A DNA stretch of 64,000 nt from Amoebophrya sp. A120. Lineage: Eukaryota; Sar; Dinophyceae; Syndiniales; Amoebophryaceae. Positions 1 through 11,800 of the stretch are shown here, piece after piece (position 1 is the first letter of the stretch; each line of letters starts with the position of its first letter). The position numbers were made by a program, and so were the translations under genes. The notes beneath the pieces are model-generated. The model did no database searches and was not told the DNA's origin. It was given only the letters and a program-made list of their open reading frames with translations. The stretch is from positions 10,534,311-10,598,310 of the forward strand of contig CAJINV010000001.1 in the NCBI GenBank assembly GCA_905178155.1, written 5' to 3'.

Positions 1-1232
1 AGGTATTGCAGCAAGCTTTTCATCTATGACTAAATCCACATCATCAGCAGATTATCCTGCTGTTTTGTACGTGTACTGCAAATCTTCAAAATTAATGCGA
101 GTGCGACGCAAACAAGCGCCCCCGACACCGACACACAACATAACACAAAAATGCTCTTCCGAAACTCCACAGACATGAAGGGCGCTATGAAGGACGCGTT
201 CGCCAAGGCTTCCGAAGACGTGCTCGCGTACGCCATTGAAAACGATATTGACGTGCAAGCCTCCGGATCCACCTGCGTCATGTACATGCACAACGGCGAG
301 CAGTACTACACGGCGAACGTCGGGGATTCCCGGGCGGTGATTGGATACGAGGGGGAGAAGGAAGTCGTCTTCGAAACCGCGGACCACAAGCCGAACTCGC
401 CGGAAGAAAAGAAACGCATCGAAGCGAATGGCGGTGAGATCAGAACGCTGCGCTACGACGACTTCACGGTGGACCGTATCTTCGTCAAGGGCTGCGACTT
501 ATCAACTGCAAAAATGTCTGGGTCTGGAAGCGTCGGGGCTTGTCATGCACATTTTGCATGACCCGTGAGGTCTGTGATGCTGGTGCAAGCATCACAGATT
601 TTTTGAGAGCTTCTTGATGGTGATTACGCATGAGAGCTGCCCTCCCCGCGTGCCAAGAACTGACTCCTCTTGCTGCTTATGCAACACAGACATTTTTAGA
701 ATCCGCAGACAGCATTACAAGTTCCACTCTTCCAGACCCAGACATTTTTGCATTCGATACGACTACCCCGGTCTCTGCATGTCCCGGTCCTTCGGGGATG
801 AGTGCGTCAAGGGCTGCGGTGTCACCTCCGAACCGGAAGTCACCGGACCAACCAAGGTATCTTTAGGGTAGCGGTGATGGTGGTACTTAATACATAGGCT
901 TTCCGACTCATCATTTGCTCGTGTCGTAATCTTATCATCCCACGATTACGAAAGTTGTCGATTTATTACAATAAAACGTCTACTGTCGAAACAAAAAACA
1001 GCTCGACCTCTCCCGCAATCCGTTCCTGGTGATCGCTTCCGATGGTGTGTGGGAGTTCATCGAGAGCGCTTGGTGCGTGAAGGCGATTGTGAAAAAGCTG
1101 TCCCAGGAGCCGGCCGAGCGAATCATGCAGAAGCTGTCCAAAGAGGCCCGGCGGCGATGGAAACAGGAAGAAGGCGAGTACTGTGACGATATTACGGTCT
1201 GCTTCATGCAGATGAACCGCCATATGAAGTAA
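1..1232 (+). CDS. PP2C-type Ser/Thr protein phosphatase, 3' part (5' end outside the window)
   Basis: This is a metal-dependent PPM/PP2C protein phosphatase. Coding sequence is clear from about 151: the conserved blocks GSTCVMYMHNG, YTANVGDSRAVIG, PEEKKRIEANGG, GLCMSRSFGD, VTSEPEV, LVIASDGVWEF and CDDITV follow in family order. The last two carry the metal-binding Asp residues. The N-terminal DGHGG motif is missing because it lies left of the window. Bases 1-2 (AG) followed by GTATTG look like an exon end and donor, so 3 to about 150 is probably intron; I could not place its acceptor. Readable exons are about 151-499, 765-856 and 1002-1232. An introner (500-759) separates the first two, and removing it with one CGACT repeat rebuilds VKGCDYPGLCMSRSFGD, the normal family spacing. 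The intron 857-1001 is GT-AG, phase 0. The stop is TAA at 1230-1232. The substrate cannot be told from sequence. Confidence 0.88.
500..759 (-). mobile_element. Introner, family A (260 bp), in PP2C
   Basis: The flanking direct repeat is CGACT (495-499 and 760-764). The left terminus is TATCAACTGCAAAAATGTCT and the right terminus is its near-perfect inverted copy over about 31 bp, with core CTGGGTCTGGAAG / CTTCCAGACCCAG. The interior matches the reverse complement of the copy at 37959-38219, so the two lie in opposite orientations; minus here means opposite to the 35610 copy. Removing element plus one repeat restores the conserved PP2C reading frame. Confidence 0.93.
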
Positions 1233-2215
1233 ATTCGCGTACTAACTATGTAGTCGGTCGCTATTCTCCTCTACTTCAGCCCGTTTCGGAAAGAATTCGC
1301 TCCGCCGATATGTCGAATGACAATGCTCTGGTATTCCACCTTGCAGTTTTGCTCTTATTTCTTCCTGTTGGATTTCTATGCGTTGCTTGAAAGAGCGGGT
1401 CGTCACAGTAAAAAAAGTTTGACTTGTTAGGTGATTCATTAACGAAGGTGTCATGTTTTTGGTATAACAGTTTGATTCAGATTCTAAACTTCAACTTGTA
1501 AACTCAATTTCGTTGCTTGTACTATGTATTGCGTGCAAAATTCGTTTCACATAAATTGAAATCAGTGAAGAATGTAGCCTATCTGACAGCAGTAGAGTAA
1601 GTCGAAAATCGCAGAGGATGGAAAACATCACCTGCTGGGGTGCTGTGGAAGAAATTTTAAATTTGTAGCCTTGCATAGAAATCGGATTTACAAAGCATGA
1701 ATAGTGAACTCCAGCATATTCCCGTAGATGTAGTGCGCTCCGTTTCATCGAGCCTGTTGTAGGTGTACAAAAAGACAAACGAAAATAAGTTTTAAATGGT
1801 TTGGTGTCATTTTGGGAAAAGATCAAAAAGGTAAAATGATGTGTCATGATAACGGAAGCGAAAAGCCGCCCTCGTTCCGTCGCGGAAGGAGCTGGTTCTT
1901 TCTGTGCGTCCCCTCGCCGCGTCATTCGCTCCCATTCACGCGTCGCTCTTGGTCCTAACGAGATGATTTCAAGAGTTTGATATCGATCCATTCGATGAGA
2001 CTGCCTCCTGTCCCTAAGCCGGCTCGGGAGGGCGTTCTCGTGAGTAACGGCGATCGCGAGAGGAACGCAGAGAGATTTCGCTTTTGCTTGCACAAAGGGC
2101 GCTGGCAACCAAACGCCACGAGTGAGCGAAAAAAAAAGATAAGAGCACATTAGGGAGCGATGAAGGTCAAAAAGAAAAGCCAACTGCAACTCTGTCTCCA
2201 CTCTGCTAGAAAAAA
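1233..2215. other. Intergenic region
   Basis: I see no conserved coding sequence. A long minus-strand open frame (1491-2378) overlaps the next gene and has no protein-like composition or recognisable motif. No introner termini were found. The right end must hold the 5' leader of the PDZ/EF-hand gene. Confidence 0.6.
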
Positions 2216-5200
2216 ATGTCCTTGCAAAAGCCAGCATCGCAGCGCATGGCGGGCGGCAGCCGCAGCAACTCCTCGGCGGGCTCCGCCGCGTCGTTTTCCA
2301 CCCGAAGCAGCAAACGCGGCGGCGCGACCACAATGGACCACTTGTCCCACCTTGCGGACAACCACAAAGCCGCCGCAAAAGGGCCTACTGGGAATCTCGG
2401 CTTTGTCAACTGGCCGTGCCGGCACTTGGCGAAGGGAGAGTACTTCAACAAAAGCGTGCTCTTTGCGCTGTCCACCAGACCACACCACTTGGGGCGGGAT
2501 CGGCTTTTAGCAACGGACCAGCGGCCTTCGGATCAGGAGTTGACTTGTGTAGAGTACAAAAAGAAGGACGAGATGACCAGCGACTTTCAGCTGAAGCTGG
2601 ACCAATGCGTTCTGGTATACTTTTCTTGTGCATGATCTTGATCACTTGAATTAGACTTTGCCCTTAAGCGTGCCCCCTTTGATGTGGCCACGCACGGCAC
2701 TAAGTTGTAAGCGCAACAAGCCTAACAAGTAAAACTCTACTTACCTCACAAAATATTGAAGTCTGTCACCAAGGTCGAAGTCAACCCTGACGGTCCTGCT
2801 TTTGCAGCGGGTGTGACCGAGGGCTACCAACTCGTGTTCGTGGATGGGAAACGTGTGAAACACATGGACGTGTTTGAAGCGCTGGAGAAACTCGAAAAAT
2901 TCCCCTGCAAACTCGGGTTCGTGTCCCCGTTGGCAGAGCCGCCAAACCTGTCGGACCGGCAGGTCGCGCAGCGGCTCGGCATGAACTACGTGAAGCAGAA
3001 GATGCTGCACAAAGCCACGGAACTGATGGAGGACATCGCGGAAAAGGAGGGGGATAGTTTCAAACTCACCTTCAAAAAGTTCCGCACTGTAATGCAAAAT
3101 GCAGGCATTCTCTGGCTGGAGAAGAAAGAGCTCCGCGACCTCTTCGACGGGCTGGACCGCGACGACAGCGGGTCGGTGGACTTGGACGAATGGAACCTGG
3201 GCGTCGCGGACAAACTGATTTTTGATGATAAGTTTTCCAAACTCATCAAGGGCGTGAACCGGCACCACATCCGCGACGCGTCGTATTTCCTCGAAATGAC
3301 CCTGAAAAAAAAGAAGTCCCGGATGGTCACCTTTGCCGAGTTCGCGTCCGGCTTGTTCAAGGGGGGGATTACTTGGCTCACCCGGCAGCAGCTGCAGTGG
3401 ATGTTCGAGTTTGTGGATGAAGACAACAGCAAGCTGATCTCCTTTCCCGAGTGGGCGGCGCGCTTCCAGTTCGACATCATCGAGGCGGCGCACGAAGTGC
3501 AGCGGTATTTGGAAAACTACAAAAACGGCAACAAGAAAAAGAACCCGATTCCGGACGAGATGGATTTGGATTTGTTCATTCTCACCCTCCACGACAGCGG
3601 CGTCACGTGGTTGGCGGAGGAACAGATCACCCAGCTGTTCATCATGATCGATCGAGACAAAAGCGGGATCATAACCCCGCAGGAACTGAAGCAGATCGGC
3701 GATTTGGTGGATCAGTACTACGAGGTTCGGGCGAGCATGCGGAAGAGCATGACGTTCAATACCACAATCTCTTCCAGGAAATCTATGCAAGGATCAGCAG
3801 GGGAGCTGCAAACGGAAGAAGGAAAGGAGCCACTCGGCTGGTCGCAGGAACCGGGGCCGCCGACCAAGCAAGCAATCGATGGTGATTTGTTTGTGGACAA
3901 AGCGCTCACCGGTCATGATGTCGACCCTTCGAAACCGACGCCCCGCACCGCGTACGCGTTTGACGAAGTAGCGCAGGACATTTTGGCCGACGTTGTGCCC
4001 CCGATAGAAACGGCGGACGAAAGCGTCCACTCGGTGGACAGCATCGAGAACCGGATGTCGGGCGATATCTCTCGGGACATCATGGCGGTGACTGTCGAGC
4101 AGAAAGTGCAGCAGGTCGCGAGCAGTGCCTGTTCCGCCGAGGAAGTGGTTGATGAAGACGAAATACCGAAAGACGGTCAGCACGTGTGGGAAGGGAAAAG
4201 CGCGACGGAGTCCGACTTCTACAGCAGCAACTTCGAAATGACAGGAGAGCAAGCGGGTCTGCTCGCTCTGACCCGCTCGCCGGACAAAAGAAGTTCGTTT
4301 GCACCAATAGGCGAGAACAATTTGGACTTCGACGCGAAGCAAAGCGAATCCGCATCCGCGGCCGAGGAGTTGACAAACGCACTGCTGTCCAACAGTATCA
4401 CCGGGCACGTCAGGGAGGAGACCGGCGCGGGTCTCTTCGGCTTGCTGGAACAAGATTTAAAGCCGCTCCATTTCCCGAGCACGCACGACCAACGGGCGGC
4501 GGGTGGAACCGAAGTCAACGTTGGGATCGCGAGCGCAACCTCCTCCATCGCGGACAAGGACAGCGAAGGAGGAAATAAACGTCACCGCTACAACGCGGAA
4601 GTAATCGTTTCCGGCAGCGAAGTTTCCTCCGAGGGCGCGGACCCGAAAAGCGGGCCAGATGACGAAGATGAGGAGCATTCTAGGTTGTTAGAAGCGATCT
4701 CCGGCACACTCGGCTCCCCGCGTGGTGCGGCGGCGAAGACGGAGCCGCTGGCGCTGATGGAGAGCAGCAGGACAGACGAGCGACAACCAGGTGGGAATAA
4801 TGCTTTGTCCTCTTCTGTTTCGTCCTCTTCCGACGGCGCAAATAGAGGACAACAACTCCTCGGACTACAACCACCAGTAGCGGATGCGAGCAGACGGAAC
4901 AGCGACATTGACCCGCCAGAGTCGTACATTTTCAACGAAGTTCCGTCTTCCAGTGCCGTTTCTTCTGTCGTCGGCGAGGGCGACGCGCTGGATTCTCTGC
5001 TTGTCGGGTTCGGGGAGAAGAAAACTTCTGCCGTTCCAGCAGCAGAAGAACTGCATACTGATGAAAACGAGGACGAAATGAATAGCCACACTGCTTTCCA
5101 AAACATCGACGCGTCGGCCTCCTCCTCGAAGGAGATTGCCACGATTGAAGAAGCACAACATCAAAACCTTCAACCGACGCCACGGGAGGCAGAGCCAGGG

Positions 5201-5893
5201 TTTTTGTCTTCCTCGAGCGACGAGCACCACGGGTTCCACCACGACCCCGAGGCAGAGGAGAACAAGAAGCACGACCCATTTTCAATTCTGTCCTCGGAGG
5301 AAGAGCAGCACGAAAATGTGCAGGAAGATGAACATCCAGATATCCACACGGAAATCGACTCCAGCCAGCACTCAGCGACGCTGGATTTGCGACAAGGCAC
5401 AGAAATATTACCTGCAGGAGCTGTACCAACGCCTGCTCAAGAGCCCCCACCTGAAACTACAGTGGCGGCTACAAATAGTAATATCGCTGAGGCCATTCCG
5501 CTCGTCGCGGACGACACTTCGCTCGATGCCGCGACGCAGCGCACGACGAAGGAAACTACGAACAACGAGAGCAACGCCGTAGATCCGCCGACGGAGCAAG
5601 AAGCTGTTGATATACCAGGCACAGAACGCGCACTCGAACAAAGCGCAGCTGCCATCAACAAGGGAAAAGCTGCTGAGCCAGAGCCAGCGTCGTCCGCAGT
5701 GCCACCGGCAATACAGCACGAGGTGAGCAAGGAACCGCCCGTATCTAGTTCCTCCTCCGATCGAGGAAGGAACGCGGAGCGGAAAAACGCAAACAAAAAC
5801 TCTGACTTTGCGGAAGACGAACTTTCTGAGGAGGATATCCTCGACTCAGGACACGCAAATCACAGTGACAACGAAAGTGATCCATGGCGTTGA
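2216..5893 (+). CDS. PDZ-domain and EF-hand protein with a long disordered C-terminus
   Basis: Two exons, 2216-2614 and 2762-5893, are joined by a phase-0 GT-AG intron (GTATAC...GAAG), giving about 1176 aa. The join completes a PDZ-like domain at about residues 122-185, with VNPDGPAFAAGVTEGYQLV resembling the carboxylate-binding loop and following strand. Three canonical EF-hand loops follow: DRDDSGSVDLDE near residue 265, DEDNSKLISFPE near 352 and DRDKSGIITPQE near 430, so calcium binding is likely. From about residue 470 to the end the protein is acidic, Ser/Glu-rich and low-complexity, probably disordered. The start is the first in-frame ATG after a stop-rich leader. A scaffold that responds to calcium is a reasonable inference; no specific orthologue is recognised. 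Confidence 0.82.
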
Positions 5894-6411
5894 AGCCGGG
5901 AAGGGGGTAATAATAAATTATCTGTACCAGAGACGGTAATCAGTACGAAATGATGATCGCCACGCCGGTCATTTATGGAGGAAAAACGTCGAGCAAAATT
6001 CGATGTTTTCTCATTTCGATTCAGCAAATCATCGGTCATCAATGTTGTCGGGTTTGTGTCATCTTGCTACTCGGTCCGCGATGGTTATCTATCATGGTGG
6101 TGCTGTCTTCTTTGCCTGGTCTTCATCCCTATTTGCGTCTGCATCGAAGCGATCTCAAAACTTTTTCCGCAAATGCAAACTGTGAGAGCCTGTCACAACA
6201 AACTGCCTCAAATGCTTCCCTTGATATCGGTTGCACGATTCGTGGTTTATTTAGCAAGCACTGCAAACTGAATTATGCATCGTGATACGAGCTTAGTTCG
6301 GACGTCGAAAATCAAGTATCCGCATGAGACAAAAAGCGTCTGCTAGACTTCTCTAGGAAAATAACAGCGGTAAGAATCTTCCTTTCACACAATCGAAAAG
6401 AGCACGTAAAG
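5894..6411. other. Intergenic region
   Basis: About 520 bp with short chance open frames only. No introner termini or recognisable motif seen. Confidence 0.6.
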
Positions 6412-7928
6412 ATGCCGTCGCTTGCGATACCGAAGCTAAATCCGTTGCAAGATCGACTCGCAGCCGCGTTCGATCAGAATTTTGCAGCCCCGGCGAAGAA
6501 ATTATCGAAGAAGAAAGAAGCGTACTATTGCGGTTTCGTTCAGTAAAGTGTGTGTTTCTCTTCAGCATCATCAAGTTAAAGTTTTGGTTGTCGTTTTGAC
6601 GTTGAACATTGACTGGACATTCAAACCCTATCCAACAAAAAGGAAACTACAAGCAGAAAGAATCGCGCGCGAGCGGCAGCGGCTCGACCCTTTGAACTTA
6701 CACTTGGAGGTGGAAAAGAGGAAATTAGAAAAGAAGAAACTCCAGCAAGACGTCGCACGATTGAATGCCGACTTGTACCGCAAGGAGCATGAGCAGAAGT
6801 ACGGTGTCGACATGTTCACTGCCTTTGTGCGGGCGAGCAGCTCCAAAGCAAAATTGGATCAGGCTAACGTTGACGAGGGACTGAAAAACATCAGGCAGGA
6901 ATCCAGAAAAGTCAGGCTGCAGCAAAGAGCGTACTGAATCGCTTTTGTACAACTTCTGCCCTCAGTCTAGCCTATTTTTCGTGGTGTCTAGCTCGAAGTG
7001 GAATTCGTTGTTTGTTTTCCTGCAGTTGTTCCTGGATTGCAACGACAACGAGGACCTTCTTGATATCAAAGAAAAAATCAAATCCCAGGCAATTTGCGGA
7101 TGATGGTATACAGGAGACGTACACCCTCCGGCTGTTGCACAATCCGCACATGCGAAACGTAAACAGCACGCGGAAGGGCGGGTTTCACAAAAAGATAAGG
7201 CGAAGTGGTAGCGGCTTCAATACGGACCAGGGTTCGGACGAGGACGGCGCGTATTCGCCGGGTCTTGAGGACGAAGCGGGAAACATCGCAGTATGCACCT
7301 CTACTTCTTTCTAGGAACGCCGTTTTTGGATCATACCTTGTATGAACAGATACAGTCGTGTGAAATTTTTGATAGACGTTAAGTGCTGCCAGTGCGTTCG
7401 ATATTGAAACACCCCATTTCTACAGCTGGTCCACAGTTTTCTCGACTTTCTCCTCGCGACGAAGCGTTCGGTGGACGAGTGCTTCCAGATGCTGGACGTC
7501 AATGGGAGCGGAGGGGTAACTCGCTGTGAGTTCTCAGACGGGTTAGTACGGATGCGGTACATGCGACCGTTGCAGGAAATGGACGCGCTTTTTTCGATCC
7601 TAGACCAGGAGAAGACGGGGGAAGTGTCTGGTCAGCAGTTCAAGAGGTTGCAGCCCTACTATGACGCGAGGGAGATAAATCTCGTCCGGCACTCGTTTCC
7701 GAACGCCAGGGCGCCGTCGTCGGCTTCGAGGTATGAACCCGAGAAAAACGTGAATTACAACTCTGATTGTGATTTGCAATCGTCCGCTTACTTCGTCAAA
7801 GATCTAGTGTTTTTCTTCTTTTTGGTATGTTGATCCCATCTGAAAATTGAATCAGACTCGGCACCGCTCCGCGATCCAGTCAGAGTGCACGGAAACTACC
7901 GCCATTGCCGACGCCAAACCGAGACTGA
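6412..7928 (+). CDS. Coiled-coil EF-hand protein (predicted 346 aa)
   Basis: Five exons are predicted: 6412-6521, 6643-6930, 7026-7290, 7426-7730 and 7856-7928. All four introns are GT-AG (95-135 bp) and the exon sum is a multiple of three. The N-terminal half is a charged helix running through KLQAERIARERQRLDPLN and VEKRKLEKKKLQQDVARL, a likely coiled coil. The C-terminal half has a paired EF-hand unit with loops DVNGSGGVTRCEF and DQEKTGEVSGQQF. The second loop keeps most calcium-ligand positions; the first has Gly where a later ligand is usual. The last exon is the least certain: reading on without the final splice gives a less protein-like tail. The start is the ATG at 6412. No named family is recognised; similar architectures occur in flagellar and cytoskeletal proteins. 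Confidence 0.68.
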
Positions 7929-8892
7929 GAAACCTTGTGAAATATTCTGGCGAACCAATTGCCGGCGCGCCAAGACCCAGTGACCAATCTTTTTTGATCG
8001 CTCTTGCCCTTCCGCCCGGACAACAAAACAAACATGTTTACTTATCCAAAACGAAAACTCGTTGCGAAGATGTGATGTGCAGAATCAATTTCATGGAAGA
8101 TGAAGCTAGAGACGTTTCAGGTTTCATTTTCGTTGTCACCGAAATTTGTGCCAGTAATTACTTTTCCCACACATTTGAATCGCGGTGCGTGCTCCAGCAC
8201 TACCCACCGGATTCTTCATTTGGCTGGCGGTAGTCAGGAGTCTCAGTGTTGCTCAGAACAACCGAGCGCCTCCCTCTCTGCTGGTTATCCGTGGTTATTT
8301 GCTCCTGCATCGTGGTATAGTTTTTAGCACATCTGCACAAGTCCATGTCCAAGTCGTGCTATTGAATCTTCTGTGTCGTTTCAAGTTCAACAATCTCAAT
8401 CGTTTTGCTGGAAAAGCGTAGGCGTTTTGTGTGGTTCGTATCTCTCAATTGTGTAGCTGCATCTCTAATACTAGTGGTAGCAGAAGCAAGGGGCGGCGTA
8501 GATAGAATAGATAAAACATGTAAAAACGAATACATCATGACCAGTATGACCACGAGGCGGAGTAGTGACTGCACAGAAAATGCGTCGGTTAGTCGACAAC
8601 GGCGCTGCACGGTGCACCGAAAGCGGCGCGAAAACGGCACCAGCAGGCGCCGCTCTTTTCATGCGACCGCGCATGAAACGTCTCCAAAAATGAGGGAAAG
8701 GTGGTAGAGGACGGAGCTGCGCAGACGGAGTTCGACGGCCGCGTGTCGGTCACCTCCACCACTCCCGTGCCGCCAGCAGGACTTGTTTAGGTAGGATCGT
8801 CGGCCGTCGGCTCGGAAGATTCGTAGGAAAAATCCTAAGAACAGCTGCGCCACGACTGCACCTCCACCTTCCCACGACGGTCCCTGAACAAG
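7929..8892. other. Intergenic region
   Basis: About 960 bp. An open frame at 8405-8707 (100 codons, no ATG at its beginning, Arg/Ser-rich) has no recognisable homology signal. This stretch should contain the 3' UTR of the EF-hand gene and the leader of the VPS13 gene. No introner termini seen. Confidence 0.55.
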
Positions 8893-11800
8893 ATGGGCAT
8901 CGGGTGGAGCGCGAGCCGCAAGATCGGGGAGGTCCTGAACAAGTACTTGGGGTCCTTTGTCGAGGATATTTCGCCGCAGGACGTGTCATGGGCGATCCTC
9001 AAGGGGAACCTGGAGTTGAAGCACGTGCGGCTGAAAAACCGACTCTTGGAGGATGGAATCGGCGTCATCCTCCCTCTCCGCTTTCGGCACATGCACGTGG
9101 AGTCGCTGAAGTTGGAGTACTCGGTGATCTCGAAAAAGGTCCGACTTGTTCTCAGCGGCAACACGTTCATCCTCGAAAACCGACGGCAGCACGAGTGGAG
9201 CAAGGAGTTCCATCTGATTCGCGAACAACTCAAGCTGAATCCGCACGCCTACTTGTACTTGTTTGAGGAAGGTACAGCAATAAATCACTGTGCCTACTGG
9301 CTAAAAAGTTGTACTAGGTAGTGGTAGAAATTCGCTTGCATTTGAATATGGTGCTCTCAACAATGGTTTCAGTTGAATAAGATAACCGCGCGATTCATCG
9401 CTCTGTCAAAATCCATGCCGATCCTTATCAATCATCAGGTTTGCTTCTCAATGGCTTTCCGGGCACGTTCCCCATTCCCTCCTGGCTTCTGCCCGACATC
9501 GAAATTTGTTTGCTCGACACCCTGGTCCGTCTTGAGGACGTCAGCACCAATGGCCCGGAGGACGCTTGGGTGACCTCCATGCACATCGACAAATTTCTCC
9601 TTGGCGACCCGTGTTTCGTAAAGGAAGCAGGCACGACCCGGAACTTTCTGAAGACACTTTTGGACAGCAACGCGAAGGTTTTCTCGTTGGAGTTTTTCTT
9701 CCGTGGGCTGACCATGGCCGTGGAACCGATGCAGAACATGCAGACCGTCGACCACCGCATCGCCAGCACACATTACAAAAACAAGCTTTACGTGTACCCC
9801 GGGCCGCATTTGGAGGAGAAGTTGCCCCGAGATTGGGCCAAGAACAAGCGCGGCGTGATCAAACACGAGGTGAAGAACGGGGACAAAAAAGCGCGGGTGC
9901 AGTGGTTCGACGCGGTCAGTGGGGAAAGAATTCGGAGTTTGCACGACACGCTCGTGGAATCGTGGTTCGAGCAGGAAATAACCGATCCGACCTGGGTAAC
10001 ACCAGAAGGGACGTTTTCAGAAGTTTACTGGGAAAAAGAAAAACAGCGGTCGGATGAACAAAATGACGCAGAAAAACAGAAGGCCGTTGCTGCAACAGAG
10101 GCGAAGCAGGGAACAAACAAGGTGCCTGCTGGAGGTACGAATTATGCTGGGTATCGATTTTTTTTTCAGAATTCTTTGGCCGCTGCTCTTGCTCAGTTGT
10201 AGTAGATTTTTGATTATTCCATTGCCTTTGCGGCTAGCGAAACATTCATTCTGCTCCTGATTCTGAAGGAAGATGACAAATATCAGATGCCACACCCGCC
10301 GTTCCTCGCAGCCCCCCGGCAACCAAAAAAGTTGCACTTCCCCGTCGCTGTACGCTCAGCAAAACGCACATACCTGTAAAGAAGTTTTGGAACCTGGGTC
10401 CCGACGTGTTTGAGCTGCAAACCACCATTGACAAGGTCAATTTCCCCCATTTACACGGCGAGCTCCGTCGAGAAGTGAGACAGCAGCATCAGGAAGCCAA
10501 GGAGCGGTCCTGCGTTATCGGTCCGGATTTGAAGCAATTCGACCTGTGTATTCAGATCTCTAAGGAACCCAACACGCAGCTGCGCCACGACTTGCGGACG
10601 CACCGGCCCTGGCGGCTAGAGACAAGCTTGTTGGATGGAACGCGAATCTTGGAGGAAGTGAAATCGGTATCGGGTGCAGGAGCTGTTGGTGGAGGTGGTA
10701 CAACAACAGCTCCTGAGGGTGGTTCGTCCGGAAGTAGTCCCAAAGGTGGCGCAAGATCTCCGAATAAAGGGAGCAACGCAACGAAGAACTTTTGGGACCG
10801 ATTGGACGAGACCATGCCCCGAGGAATCCGAGCAGACCCGACGCAGAGAAAGCGCTTCATCGACCATGCGAGGGGCTTTATGTCGAAGTACTGCCCCCTT
10901 TCCCTGGAAAAGCTCACCGAGCTCCGGGAACTCGTCTTGTCGGAAAAGCTCCGCAGGTGTTTCGACAACACAAAGCCAGTGAACCCACAGCTTCTGGCCG
11001 CGGAGCAAAACCTGTGTTGTCGTTCGCAGATGCCCAAGGTGATGCTGGCGTTTCGCATCACCGGAGTCGACGGGCACCCCACGGTGGAGATGACGGCGGC
11101 GCAAATGCGGTACTTGATCCAGTACGGCTGCAGCTGGGGCGTGTGGGGCGCGTTTGTCGGGGGAATCGAGCGCGCCGCGTATCCCTGCAAGCCATCGCAA
11201 GCAGACAAGTTTTTCTACCGAACCTGGTGGCTGCGGAAGATGGAGTACTTGGCAGCCAAGAAGCAAAGCACGGTACACAAAATGCTCCACAAGCTCACGA
11301 ACCTGACCTCTCTGAGAAGACAGGCGTCCGCCTCACCAGCACGCAAAGAGAAAGACAAGGATCTGAGCAACGATGCGCTCGCGCTCCGAGGGAATTTCAC
11401 GCTGTCCCCGAATCGCAAGGAGGCGAAGCTGCAAAAACAGAAAATGCTTGCCCAAACGTCTCCTGTTTTCGCCGGTGCATCTCCACGAAAGGTGACAGCG
11501 GCAAAGGGCGACGCGAACGAAGATGTCGATCCGGAAGATGCAGCGAAAATCCCTCCGCCGTCTCTCGCAGCGGTTTTCTTGCACCTAGTGCCACCGGAGG
11601 AAAACGGACAGCTCCCTTTTGGCTTTACGGCTGAGGATTTCGATTTGAAGCCAGAAGATTTGGCCTACTTGTGTGATTACGACGATCCTGGTGCCGTGGC
11701 GTACACGAACGTCGAACAGACAACAGGGACGACCGCGGCTGCTGCAGCCGCGCAAAATAACAGCTCGAACGCGCAAACGCCCTCGCCAGATAAGCCACGA

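Noticed and set aside
1491-2378. A 295-codon open frame on the minus strand
   Set aside because: Overlaps the 5' exon of the PDZ/EF-hand gene, has no recognisable domain and has a composition typical of non-coding DNA read through.
2741-3790. A 349-codon minus-strand open frame
   Set aside because: Antisense shadow of the PDZ and EF-hand coding exon, whose plus-strand frame has canonical calcium-binding loops.
7731-7833. Reading through the GTATGA donor as coding sequence of the coiled-coil EF-hand gene
   Set aside because: The extension ends in a run of Phe and a stop; splicing to 7856 gives a consistent frame and total length.
8405-8707. A 100-codon plus-strand open frame upstream of VPS13
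   Set aside because: Lacks an ATG at its start and is Arg/Ser-rich without similarity to anything I recognise.
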